Shown piece by piece: positions 11,491 to 23,757 of a stretch of DNA of 64,000 nucleotides. The notes under the pieces are model-generated. The model was not told the origin of the DNA, searched no databases, and saw only the letters and a program-made list of their open reading frames with translations. Source of the stretch: Lepus europaeus (lineage: Eukaryota; Chordata; Mammalia; Lagomorpha; Leporidae); contig NC_084827.1 in assembly GCF_033115175.1 (NCBI RefSeq), positions 176,949,401 through 177,013,400 on the forward strand. Reading direction: 5' to 3'. The translations under genes were made by a program, and so were the position numbers. Each line of letters begins with the position of its first letter. Position 1 is the first letter of the stretch.

Positions 11491-12409
11491 CCAGGACTAC
11501 CTTCTAGAAGGAACACCCTCACTAGTGTGGGGCACGGGGCATCTGGGGTCCCTCAGATGACAGGACATGGGAAGATCCGCAGTGCCAAGGCCCGGCTTAA
11601 AGAGGGGGGCCTGCACCAGGCCTTCAGCTCCCGGTCAGGAAGGGGAAGCCCCCACAGCCAGCAGCATCCCCACATCCCCAGTCCCTTCCTCTGAGCTGAT
11701 CCGGGAAGGGTGAACAGAGCCTTCACACACCAGGTGGGCTTCCTGGAGGAGGAGACCTACTGAGGGGCAGCCTGGGGCCTCAGAGAAGACTCAGCCCTAA
11801 GCCGAGACCTGGCCCCACCTGCAGGGGGAGTGGGTGGGGTCCCCGTCTTGGACAGAGATTATGTGAGGGCTCCACACCCATTGGGCACCTGCTCCCATCC
11901 CTTCACCCCAGCCCAGCTCACCTGGGCTCCGCTGGGGCTGGGAAGTGCCCAAGGACAAAGGGCACAGCTTGCCCATGTGGCAGCTGACCTGGTCCAGGCC
12001 GACCCAGCTGGCCTGGCGCTGTCCCTGCCCCCCCTCCTGGTCCAGCTCAGGCAGCAGCTTACACACTGCCGGACAAGTGCGGCTCAGGATGACCCCCACC
12101 CCCACCCCCACCCCCACCCCCAGGCAGCTGGATAGGCTCATGGGTCCAGACGATCCTTGTGGTCTGCTAGGCGGTCATGCATATGGGTCCCCCCGGGGTA
12201 CCACCTGCCCTCCAAGGGGCTCCTGGTATAGGCTTGGACCCTGAGCCCACAAGGGAGGTGTGAGCAGTCATCCCTGGTGTGGGGAGGCTGAAGTGGCAGC
12301 CCCGTGAGCTTCTGACACACGACACATCCCTGCTGCTGCAGATGGCTGTGGCTGGGGGACAGGCCCAGCATCATCCCGCCACTTTCCACGGAGAGGGACA
12401 GTGGACACT
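11491..12409. other. Spacer between ALPI and the ECEL1 remnant, with a (CCCCCA)n run
   Basis: No gene. A pure CCCCCA microsatellite spans about 12087-12122. In unit 2 the equivalent interval is about 9 kb longer and holds ECEL1 exons 7-18, so a large deletion in unit 1 is inferred here. Confidence 0.55.
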
Positions 12410-14060
<1,651 letters not shown>

Positions 14061-14820
14061 GAAGGGCAGAGGCGGGTTCAGAGAGGCGCTGCGGCCAGAC
14101 GGGGCGGGGAAGCGCGCAACGCTGGAGGCGAGCTCTGGAAGAGGAAGCTCGGGTGGCCTCCAGCTGCCCCGCACAGGTGGCGAGCGGGAAAGGGCGGCGG
14201 CTGGAGGAAGAGGTGCGGACAGGGACCCCCTCCGCCCGGGCCCTGAACCCGCCTTCAGCCCTCCGCGCGGGGCCGGGGAGCCCAGGCATCCCCGCGAGAG
14301 GCTGGGGGTGCGTCCAGCCGGGCCCTGCCTCCGGGCCGGCTCTCAGCAGCTGAGACCCGGCTGCTGCACAGCCCGCGGCGACGCGAGCGGGAACGTTTCC
14401 CTCGGGCCTCGATCGCTTGCCCGTCGCAGCCCCGCTGCTCCCCCGATGTGGCGGCGCTCGCGCGCAGGGACAGCTTCCTGTCCGCAGTCCTCAGAACAGG
14501 TTCGGGGCACTCCGACGGGCCGCGCGGGCAGCGGCGGCGTTGCGGGACTGGAGCCGAGAGGGAGGCCCGCAGGCAGCCTCCTGGGTTCCATCCAGGCTCG
14601 TGCTAAGCCGGGTTCTGTGTTCCCCCTGCTGCGGTTTCTTGGGTCAGGACTTGACCAGGAAGGCGGCATCGCCCTCTGGCCGAATCGGGTTTAATGGAAC
14701 TGCTCTTCCTGGGGTCTCAGCGCTGCTGTCAGTCACCGCCGTGGGGGCGGCACCCTCAATACCTGGCTCATAGACTTTCATGTCTTGGGTGTCCTTTCTC
14801 TCTCTCTCAAAAGAAATTCT
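14061..14820. other. GC-rich flank of the ECEL1 remnant
   Basis: CpG-rich sequence corresponding to the region around ECEL1 intron 1 and the acceptor of exon 2 (shared GCTGCGGGAAGGGCAGAGGC near 14055). Homology to the real promoter side fades beyond about 14170. Long open frames here are compositional. Confidence 0.5.
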
Positions 14821-15143
14821 TTAAAAAAAAAAAAGATTTATAATTTACTTGAGAGGTAGAATTACAGAGAGAGAGAGAGGTCTTCCATCTGCTGGTTCAC
14901 TCCCCAAGTGGCCACTATGGCCCAAGCTGGGCCCATCTGAAGCCAGGAGCCAGGAGCTTCTTCTGGGTCTCCCACGTGGGTGCAGGGCCCCAAGGACTTG
15001 GGTCATCTTCCATGGCTTTCCCAGGCCATAGCAAAGAGCTGCATCAAAAGTGGAGCAGCTGGGTCTCGAATCAGTGCCCACGTGGGATGCTGGTGCCACA
15101 GGCACCAGATTAGCCTACTATGCCACATAGCCAGCCCCCCCCC
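14821..15143 (-). mobile_element. CSINE, reverse orientation
   Basis: Poly(A)/GATTTATAATTTA tail complement, GA-rich block, reverse core and degraded head ending TATGCCACATAGCCAGCCCC near 15138. A C-run follows. Confidence 0.9.
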
Positions 15144-15257
15144 CACCCACGTATCCCTTGAAGTGGCATCCAGGGGAACTAAGAGTGGAAACAATACATA
15201 AGCCACCCAAGTACTTTGGCCAAGACGATCCACTTGATTCAATTAACTTTGCTGCTT

Positions 15258-15570
15258 TGATTTGATTAAGATTTATTTATTTACCTGAAGGAGAAACAGA
15301 GAGAAAGAGAGAAAGAGAGAGAGAGAGAGAGAGAGTTCTTCCATCCTCTGGTTCACTCCCCAGATGGCCTGCAATGTCCAAAACCAGGAGCCTGGAGTTC
15401 CATCTGTGCCTCCGACGTGGGTGGCAGGGGCCCACGGATCTGAGCCATTCTCTGCTGTTTTCCCAGACACGTTAGCGAGCTGGAAACTGGATCAGAAGCG
15501 GAGCTCCGATGTGGGACGCTGGCATTGCCGGTGGCAGCTTAGCTCCCTGCACCGCAGCATCGGCCCCACC
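15258..15570 (-). mobile_element. CSINE, reverse orientation
   Basis: Begins TTAAGATTTATTTATTTACC, then a GAGA-rich block, and ends GCACCGCAGCATCGGCCCC near 15569. Confidence 0.88.
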
Positions 15571-15596
15571 AGTTTTGTTTGAAAATACATTTGTCC

Positions 15597-15914
15597 ACCA
15601 GTGCCGTGGCTTAACAGGCTAATCCTCCACCTTGCGGCGCCAGCACACGGGGTTCTAGTCCCGGTTGGGGCGCCAGATTCTATCCCGGTTGCCCCTCTTT
15701 CAGGCCAGCTCTCTGCTATGGCCCGGGAAGGCAGTGGAGGATGGCCCAAGTGCTTGGGCCCTGCACCCGCATGGGAGACCAGGAGAAGCACCTGGCTCCT
15801 GGCTTCGGATCAGCATGAAGCACTGGCCGCAGAGGCCATTGGAGGGTGAACCAACGGCAAAAAGGAAGACCTTTCTCTCTGTCTCTCTCTCTCTCACTAT
15901 CCACTCTGCCTGTC

Positions 15915-15943
<29 letters not shown>
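15597..15943 (+). mobile_element. Young CSINE with perfect target-site duplication
   Basis: Subfamily with head GTGGCTTAACAGGCTAATCC and B-box region GGTTCTAGTCCCGGTTGGGG. The tail is an uninterrupted run of about 29 A. The 16-bp duplication GAAAATACATTTGTCC flanks it exactly at 15581-15596 and 15944-15959, indicating a recent insertion. Confidence 0.95.
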
Positions 15944-15945
<2 letters not shown>

Positions 15946-16732
15946 AAATACATTTGTCCTTTCAACCTTTCCAGGAGAAGGAGCGTGACAGGGACGCGCG
16001 ACGCCATTGCTGTCCACATACCTTATTTAACAACTTTACAACTTGCCCACTAAGATCAGCTCCTTGACCAGGAGCTTTCTCTGGGGTCAGCCCATAAAGG
16101 AGCGACACTTTCCAGCTGCTTGGCTGCCGTCACAGCATTGGCTTGGGGACCACACTGGGGCCCCACTGAAGGTGGCAGCCAAGTGAAGCTCATTTGGAAA
16201 TGTTCAAATGGGCCAAGCCAGTGGAGAAATTACTACCTGCGGTCATCGGCGTCGCCCCAGGATTGTGGGTTCCACCAGCCAAATGTCGCTAAGCTATCTC
16301 AGCCATTTGAAAACTGTCATTCCCGCCAATATCTCCCCCCATCTTTGCTCGACTCTGGCCTGCGATGAGTTGTGGCGTGCAGCTGTCCGGATGCGGGAGG
16401 GACCCGGCGGCTGCCCAGGTGTCCCTCACATTGGCCTGGCACACCCCCAGAATCTCAGCACTGACGTGGCCGGAAGCTCTGCCAACGCATTTTGATGGCA
16501 GTCGTTAGCTCGTGCACTGCTCCATGGTGGCTTAGCTTCTCAGGAACCAGGGGACATCGGGGGACACTCACCCAGTCCCCTGCTGTGGTCTTAAAGGGAG
16601 CAGAACTTTTCATTACCAGAGTCCCTTGCATGAACCTTCTTGAAAACAAATACGTTAGGCCCGTAGTTGCTCAGGAAAATTCCCACATAACTTGGCTGAC
16701 ATATCAGGCAGGCATCAGAAAACTCCAGAAGC
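15944..16732. other. Intergenic, nothing recognised
   Basis: Unique-looking spacer between SINE copies. No gene or motif can be supported. Confidence 0.5.
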
Positions 16733-17058
16733 TAGGGCCGGCACTGTGGTGTAGCAGGCAAAGCCGCCGCCTGCAGTGCCAGCATCCCATATGGGCGCTG
16801 GTTCTAGTCCCAGCTGCTCCTCTTCTGATCCAGCTCTCTGCTGTGACCTGGAAAAGCAGCAGAAAATGGTCCGAGTCCTTGGACCCCTGCACCCATGTGG
16901 GAGACCCAGAAGAAGCTCCTGGCTCCCGGCTTTGGATTGGCCTGGCTCCGGCTGTAGTGGCCAATTGGAGAGTGAACCATCGGATGGAAGACTCTCTCTC
17001 TCTGCCTCTCCTCTCTCTGTAACTCTGACTTTCAAATAATACATAAATAAATCTTTTT
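16733..17058 (+). mobile_element. CSINE, forward, nearly consensus
   Basis: Full-length head GGGCCGGCACTGTGGTGTAG, core, CT-rich block and ATAATACATAAATAAATC tail. An imperfect flanking duplication around CCAGAAGC / CACAGAAGC is visible. Confidence 0.93.
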
Positions 17059-18289
17059 CAAAAATCACAGAAGCAAACCCGCTGAGAAGTTGAACATGGC
17101 TCCGCTCCTTACTTTTTCCTCCCGTGACTGGCATGCAATTGACACATTGTTCTGCTTGCTCTGAAGTGGGATTTATGGTTTTATGGCCGTAAGCTAAGAG
17201 CTAACAAGCCTGTCTGGCCAGTGGCTGCAGGCAATAAGGGGAGGCATGCCTACATTGCAGCTAATTCCGGAAAACACTCCTGTTTTTATTTTATTGTATA
17301 ATCTTCAAATGGGCTTGTTTATGCAAGTCACCCGAACTGAAAGACAACTGGATTAGTTTCTGTTTTTCTGAGATAATACTTTAGGTAAGCACTTTGTTTT
17401 CTTTTGTCTTTAAGTGAGAATAATTCCACTCCGTATGTTGGAGCAGAAGTAGAAAAGTACCACATACGCATGATCTGTGCACACATTTTCTGCCACGGCT
17501 GTGGTTTGGCTCCAGGGGGCTGCGTTGTGCGGGGCTGGCCCTTGGTTCGCTAGTCGGCCTTTAAGAGGTGGGGCCTCCTGGGAGGTGCTTAGCTCAGTCT
17601 CTCTCTGGCTCCCAGCTCTCTGAAATGGTTTCTCCTGCTTTCCAGGGCTCCTGCATCCACCGTGAGGCCATGCCAGCGCCAGGGCAGAGCTGTGAGCTAG
17701 AGGAACTTCTTTTCTTTAGAAAGTCAGCCTGCCTCGGCTATTTCACTCCAGTAACCAAAAAGCCAGACTTACGCAATCGAAGCCCAGCATCAGCCTTTGC
17801 TTCAAAACTTGGGCCACGTGCCAGGTTTGGTCACTGGAGACTCGCAAGCCAGCCAGGTCGCTAGCAAACGGGACCAGTATGTCACCTGCTCAGGTGGGGA
17901 AAGCCGTTTTACAGCCTTTTACGGAGGGGGCTTTTCAGGTTTCCCTTCCAGCAGTTCCTTTGTTTGTTTGTTTATTTTCTGCTGACAGTCTGTATTCCTC
18001 AATGACAGTTAAGAAATCACCACATTTCCACAGACCGCAAAGGAGGAATTTTACATCTCCAAGACACGGACTTGGTTTTCAGGCATAAAAACCAATCTCT
18101 GCCTGGACCCAGAGAGGTCAAAGGTGGGAGTCAAGACAAATCAGCCTTAGGTGAGGCTGGCTGTGCCAGTCCAAGTCTCTGCCTTCCCCTTTGTAGAAGT
18201 TTCTAGGAAATTAGGGAGCGGAGAGAGAGAAGCTCCCAATAGGGATTCACTTTACAGGTATAAATTTCTTCTTAAAAAGGGGGGGGGGG
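17059..18289. other. Spacer with an AT-rich, possibly conserved segment
   Basis: About 17090-17480 is AT-rich compared with its surroundings and shows no repeat I recognise, so it could be conserved non-coding DNA. No gene is supported from 17480 to 18289. Confidence 0.4.
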
Positions 18290-18622
18290 GGGCGGCGCCT
18301 TGGCTCACTAGGCTAATCCTCCACCTGTGGCGCCGGCACCCCAGGTTCTAGTCCTGATCGGGGTGCCGGATTCTGTCCTGGTTGCCCTCTTCCAGGCCAG
18401 CTCTCTGCTATGGCCCAGGAGTGCAGTGGAGGATGGCCCAAGTGCTTGGGCTCTGCACCCGCATGGGAGACCAGGAGAAGCACCTGGCTCCTGGCTTCGG
18501 ATCGGCACAGCGCCGGCCGTAGCGGCCATTTGCGGGGTGAACCAACGGAAGGAAGACCTGTCTCTCTGTCTCTCTCTCTCACTGTCTAACTCTGCCTGTT
18601 CAAAAACAAACAAACAAAAAAG
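18290..18622 (+). mobile_element. CSINE, forward, same young subfamily as 15597
   Basis: Preceded by a G-run. Head GGCGCCTTGGCTCACTAGGC, B-box region GGTTCTAGTCCTGATCGGGG, and tail AAAAACAAACAAACAAAAAAG. Confidence 0.92.
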
Positions 18623-18655
18623 ACTTGTTGGAATAACTAAAAACAGGCTCCTTTG

Positions 18656-18936
18656 GGAGTGAGCATTTGGCCTAGCAGTTAGGGCGCTCCTGTCCCACAC
18701 GCAGGGCCTGGGTTCCGTCCCCGGCTCCGGCTCCCGATCCACCTTCCTGCTAATGCAGAGCTTGCAGGCAGCAGTGAGCGCTGGGTTCCTGCCGCCCACC
18801 TGGGAGACCTGGACTGTACTGCACTGTGGCTCTCAGCTTCAGCCTAGCGCATCCTCGCTCGCTCTCTCCCTCTCCCTCTCCCTCTCCTTCTCCCTCTCCC
18901 TCTCCTTCTCTTTCTCTCTGAAATACATAAATGAGC
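18656..18936 (+). mobile_element. CSINE-related element with expanded CTCCCT repeat
   Basis: Head variant AGCATTTGGCCTAGCAGTTA, a core including CACCTGGGAGACCTGG, then a (CTCCCT)n tract about 18862-18918 and a short AAATACATAAATGAG tail. It differs from the major subfamily and looks older. Confidence 0.75.
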
Positions 18937-19096
18937 ACAGAGAGACAGACCACTCTCTAACCCAGCCAGTGTTTGTAACATTCGTGACGGGTTCCGGGCA
19001 GAGCCCAGGGGTGAATGGCGCACACAGAGCCCCCACTATTGCTCTGACTTAGGATTGGGGCCAGGGAGTTCAGGTGGCTAAAGAAACACACCCCAT

Positions 19097-19431
19097 GTGG
19101 GGCCAGCACTGTGGTATAGCCAGTGCCTGCAGTGCCGGCATCCCATATGGGCGCTGGTTCAAGTCCCACCTGCTCCACTTCCCATCCAGCTCTCTGCTAT
19201 GACCTGGGAGAGCAGTAGAAGATGGCCCAAGTCTTTGGGCCCCTGCACCTACATGGGAGACCCAGAAGAAGCTCCTGGCTCCTACCTTCGGATCAGCATA
19301 GCTCTAGCCCTTGCAGCTATCTGGGGAGTGAACCAGCGGATGGAAGAGCTTGCTCTCTCTCTCTCTGTCTCTTCCTCTCTCTGTAACTCTGTCTTTCAAA
19401 TAAATAAAATAAATCTTTAAAAAAAAAAAAA
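19097..19431 (+). mobile_element. CSINE, forward
   Basis: GTGGGGCCAGCACTGTGGTA head, full core, tail AAATAAATAAAATAAATC plus poly(A). Abuts the next, reverse SINE tail to tail. Confidence 0.93.
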
Positions 19432-19764
19432 GGCAGAATGACAGAGAGTGAACAAGAAAGAGGAGCGAGAGTGACACAGAGGGAGACAGAGAGAGAGAGA
19501 GATCGATCTTCCATCCAATGGTTCACACCCCAAATGTCCACAACAGCCAGGTCTGAGCCAAACTGAAGCCAGGAGTCGGGAACCACACCCTGATCTCCCA
19601 CATGGGTGCAGGTGCCCAAGTGCCTGGGCCGCCTTGCGCACCTTTCCCAGGCGCATTAGCAGGGCGCTGGATAGAAAGCAGAGCAGCCAGGACTCCAAGC
19701 AGTGCTCCAGCAGGGGTGCTGGCATCGCAAGTGACGGCTTAAGCCACTGCACCCCGCCACCAGC
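19432..19764 (-). mobile_element. CSINE, reverse, joined tail to tail with the previous copy
   Basis: Starts GGCAGAATGACAGAGAGTG directly after the A-run of the forward copy. Reverse core near 19596 and degraded head ending CACTGCACCCCGCCACC near 19761. The pair forms a large inverted repeat. Confidence 0.85.
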
Positions 19765-19829
19765 TCCTTTTACCAACTCCTTCAGCAAGTCAGTTTTCCG
19801 ACTCTTCATCGTGGCATCTGTCACAGCGC

Positions 19830-20520
19830 CCGGGCGGGTTATGCCACATTGTTTGGACGCCTTGCCCCACAGTCATCGCCCTGTTTATCTCCTGGGTGGA
19901 GAAGCTGTAAGGGACAGGCTCAGGCCAGCAGATTGGATAGCTGACAGCAAGGACTGACAGAGTGGCCGAAGAACCAGGGGCACTGGGGAGTGGCCATGAT
20001 GAGTGGGCTCCAGGGAGGAGCCAGCAAGGAGAGGAAAGACTGCAACCGAATGAAACCGGCCCCTTCAAACAATTCCACACTTGCCTCTGAGACCCCCAGG
20101 GAGGCTGGCCTCCCCTAGGGGCCAGGCCTCCTCCGGCTGGGGGCACTGGGGGTGGGGGCAGCTGCACCAGCCCAGGAGCCTCTGAGGACTCCGCACCCCT
20201 CCCAGACCTCAGTCTCCAGGGCAGCTGCAATGGGCTCCCTCTGCTCACCCTGCTCTCACAGGGCCTTCCTGCCAGCTGGCAGCCTCTCTAAGCCCAGATG
20301 CCCAGCTGGTGGTGGCCCTGGGGCAGGTCAGGACTCCTGGTGTGAGAGTGAGTGACGTGGCCCAGGGCGAAGCCCGGGGACCCCAGGCTGCACCCCATGT
20401 GTGCCCTGAAGCTTTGGGGTTCTCAGATGTACCAGCTCCACCAAACACCCCTCTAAGGACCACGACACCCCCACATCCATGCTGTCTTGGTTCTGGGACC
20501 CCCAGGGCTGGAGCTGCTCT
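19830..20520. repeat. Left end of tandem cassette, unit 2 (matches 6330-7010)
   Basis: Non-coding block nearly identical to the sequence upstream of ALPI. The match fades right of about 20510 (after CCATGCTGTCTTGGTTCT). The left edge is close to the reverse SINE ending near 19764. Confidence 0.85.
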
Positions 20521-21418
20521 ACCCAGGCTGTCTGTGTGGTCAGCAGCATGGGCCCCAGGCAGTGGGGAGCCTGGTTCCCAGCATCCCATGGTGGCAACAG
20601 GAATGGGGACAGACGCACACACACTGTGCTGACAGAGAACAGCGAGGGCTCTGCCTCTGTCCCTGCCACCAGCGCCCTCGCCTGCACCCTGAGAACACGC
20701 TGGGTCCCCCTCCCGTCTGTGCCCAATGGGCCACTGAGCTCCAGGAGCGCTGGGCTAAGTGCCGCATCTCACAGACCTCTAGGGCCAGGAGCTGCTGAGC
20801 CTTGAGCCCCGGGGCTCTGGGGGCAGGCGGGCAAGGACTGGGTGAGCAGTGGGAGCAGGATGTGTGTGGACGTCAGGTCAGCAGTGCCCGAGCCCCCACG
20901 TGCCATGGGTGGCGAGTGGGTCACAAGGAGCAGGCGCTGTGACCCCACTCTCCCCACAAGAAGGACGGGGTCATGCGCCCTCTCTGCAGGAAAGCAGGAC
21001 TCTGTTCCCCGAGATCCCTCGTGTGCCGCCACTGTCACCTGGTCACCAGCATTGGTCCCAGCACCTGCCGGCCCTCCCTGAGCACAGGGGCCACAGGGAG
21101 GGGGCTGTGGATCCGGAGGGCAGGGGTGGGCAGCGTCATCCTCCCCACGGTCAGCAGCAGCTGGTGACGGGGTGGACCCGGCTCTGCCTGTCCTGCTGCT
21201 CCCGTGCCTGCGGTGGGCTCCCTGCTGGGAGCTGGGACCGAGCCTGGGCAGCACAGAGCCTGGTGTCTACCAGGACACAAGTGGCCAGTGGGTGACCAAG
21301 CTGCAGGCGCCCCAGAGGTCCAGGCACCTCCTCCCCGACAACAGACAGACCAGAAGCCCATCTCAGGGAGTGGCCGCAAGGCTGGGCGACCCTGCCAGGG
21401 GAGTTCCCAGCCCACAGC
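20521..21418. other. Degraded 5' half of the alkaline phosphatase copy, exons not recognisable
   Basis: By position this should hold the promoter and exons 1-7, but I cannot align them. A short stretch near 21284-21310 could encode QWVTKLQ, resembling exon 6 EWLTKHQ. That is suggestive only. Much has been deleted or scrambled: about 0.9 kb here against 2.5 kb in ALPI. Confidence 0.45.
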
Positions 21419-22525
21419 ACCCCTCCCTGATGGAGATGACGGAGGCCGCTGTGCACCTGCTGAGCCGCAACCCCCTCGGCTTCTTCCTCCTCGCAGAGGG
21501 TGAGGGGCAGCCCCACCCCAGAGCAGGAAAGGGTGGGAGGCTCAGGGTCAAGGGTCAGCCTCCACCTGTCGGGGGCTGCTGCACTCACGGGGGTGGACGG
21601 TCCCCGGCCCTGCTCCCCCACCAGTCTAACGGGAGTTGTATGAGCACCTGCTTCTCAGGGTCCTCGTGAGGGTTCGGCCGGGGCAGAGGCAACAGGTGCA
21701 GGTGCGTGGCACCCAGGACCCGGCCTGACACTGTGGTCAGCGCGACCGCAAGTGTCCACCCCTCCCCCTGCAGGGCTGGCCCAGGACAAGGCCCAGGACG
21801 GTAAGAACTACATTTCCATCCTGTATGGCAACGGCCCAGGCTATGCACTGAGAGGCCAGAGCAGTGAGTGCCCCTGGCGGTCTGGCTGGGGATGGGGGGT
21901 GACCACAGGAAGAGGAGGTCACCCCGTGACCGCCGCGCTCCTGCAGGGACCCCGCGAACCGGCCCGTGTCATCCGAGGACGTGGAGGTGCTGGCCCGCGG
22001 GCCGCAGGCGCACCTGTTGCAGCACTACATAGCGCAGGGTCCTAGAGCCCTATACCGACTGCTCCCAACCGCCCCCTGGCGGCCGCACCAGCGCCGCGCG
22101 CCCCTCCCTGCCATGGCCGGCGGGGACGCCCTGACCCACGCGGCCCCACGCCCGGCTCCCACCCCACGGTGCCCAGCCTCCCCGGGTCGTGGTTCCGACT
22201 CCCTCATCTCAAAGTCCCGGTCCCGACAGGCGCCCCGCGGGGTACCACGCCCGTCCCTGGCGCACACAGGGGAAGTTCAAATGAGCGCCACCCCCATCCC
22301 CACCCCTGGCAACCAACCCTACTGGCCTGGGAGGCTGCAGGGGCCGGAACCTCTGGAACCGCGACTCCGTCCTGGCCGGCATCGCTCCCCGCTTCCCCTC
22401 GGAGGAGCCCCGCAGGGCTCATGGAGGAAGGAGACTCAGCCCCATGGGGTGCAGCCCAGGGCAGCCCCTGGCCCCTGGCCCTCTGGACGCCTCCGTTCTC
22501 CTGCCAGAGACAGCAATAAAAAAGT
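21419..22525 (+). pseudogene. Alkaline phosphatase pseudogene (remnants of exons 8, 10, 11 and 3' UTR)
   Basis: Exon 8 remnant at 21419-21499 (reads PSLMEMTEAAVHLLSRNP) keeps its donor. Exon 9, which carries Asp316, His320, Asp357 and His358, is removed by a clean deletion at 21566-21570. Exon 10 remnant at 21774-21863 (90 bp against 117) reads LYGNGPGY and keeps both splice sites. Exon 11 remnant from 21947 keeps [10 protein letters not shown] but has lost the stretch with His432 and is frameshifted after it. The 3' UTR with AATAAA at 22515-22520 is retained. Exons differ from ALPI more than the introns do. A product could not be catalytic. It is the ALP half of cassette unit 2, facing the intact ECEL1. 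Confidence 0.92.
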
Positions 22526-22540
22526 AAACAATGCCATGAT

Positions 22541-22695
22541 GGCATCCCATATGCACACCGGTTCGAGTCCCAGCTGCCCACTTCGGATCCAGCTCTCTGC
22601 TGTGGCCTGGGAAAGCAGCGGAGGATGGACCAAGTGCCTGGGCCCCTGCACCCACGTGGGAGACCGGAAGAGGCTCTGCCCTGGCCCTGCTGCCA
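22541..22695 (+). mobile_element. Truncated CSINE, forward
   Basis: Contains CATCCCATATGCACACCGGT, the B-box GTTCGAGTCCC and the core to GGAGACCGGAAGAGGC. Both the 5' end and the CT-rich tail are missing. Confidence 0.8.
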
Positions 22696-23440
22696 GCACT
22701 TGGGGAGCGGAGCCTCAGGGATAAGGAGGGGTGGGAGGTGGGGTGGGAAGGAGTTTGAACTCCATGGACTAGGGTGTGAACTCCAGGCTTTGATGGGTCC
22801 AGCCCTGGGGCAGAACATAGCCAGGCCCCCCCGCCCCCAACCCGCTGCTGGGAACAGAACCTAGGGGTTTTTCCTTTTTTGTAGAGGAGGGTGCAAATGG
22901 GAGCTAGGAAACAGGTGTGCACCCCCGCCGTTTCTCACCCCCACCTGAACACGTTCTGGAGCACTCCTTCCAACATAGCTCTGCTCACCTGCCTCCGAGA
23001 GAACATTTGGAAGAATTATAGAAAGGTGAAATCCACCACGCTTTTCAGCCAATTTTGCAGTATTGCAAATTTATTTGTTCATTTACGAAGGTACAAAAAA
23101 ACCATTCTGCTCTCACTAGAAATAGTAATGATTGAACATGCTTTCTTATTTGCTAAAATCTTGATCTAACGCCGTAAGACATCAGTGGGAAGGCCTGTTT
23201 ATTTCAATTCTGGGTTTAGTGGCTGTCACAAAGCTGTGGGAGCAGAATACAATCAGGTGTCATCAGCTGGGCATTCCCGGGCCATCACATCTGTCCTAAA
23301 TGCCATCCACCGATGAAATGAAACATAGCTGTAATTTTTTGTATGCCCTTTTGTCAATTAGCTAGGTCTTTTTTTTTTTTCCAAATAAATGGGAAGTTGC
23401 TGCATGTGTGTGTTTTATAAATGTGTTCAGAAACCAAGGA
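22696..23440. other. Non-coding; AT-rich segment 22970-23430 possibly conserved
   Basis: No gene. 22970-23430 is AT-rich against a GC-rich background and carries no repeat I recognise. Candidate conserved non-coding element. Confidence 0.4.
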
Positions 23441-23757
23441 CCGGGGCTAGCGCTACAGCATAGCGGGTAAAGCCTCCACCTGCAGTGCCAGCATCCCACA
23501 TGGGCACCGGTTCAAGTCCCAGCTGCTCCTCTTCCGATCCAGCTCCCTGCTATGGCCTGGGAATGCAGCAGGTCCTTGGGTCCCTGCACCCTCATGGGAG
23601 ACCCAGAAGAAGCTCCAGGCTCCTGACTGCAGGTTGGTGCAGCTCCGGCCATTGCAGCCATTTGGGAGAGTGAACCAGCGGATGGAAGATGTTCCTCTCT
23701 GTCTCTCCCTCTCTCTGTCTCTAGCTCTGCATCTCAAATAAATTTTTTAGAAAAGGA
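23441..23757 (+). mobile_element. CSINE, forward
   Basis: CCGGGGCTAGCGCTACAGCA head, GTTCAAGTCCC B-box near 23510, core, CT-rich block and CAAATAAATTTTTTAG tail. Confidence 0.92.

Noticed and set aside
21172-21669. Forward frame of 165 codons containing the exon 8 motif, considered as an intact novel ALP exon
   Set aside because: Only the PSLMEMTEAA... part matches the family; it runs through the exon 8 donor into intron sequence and lacks the following exon.
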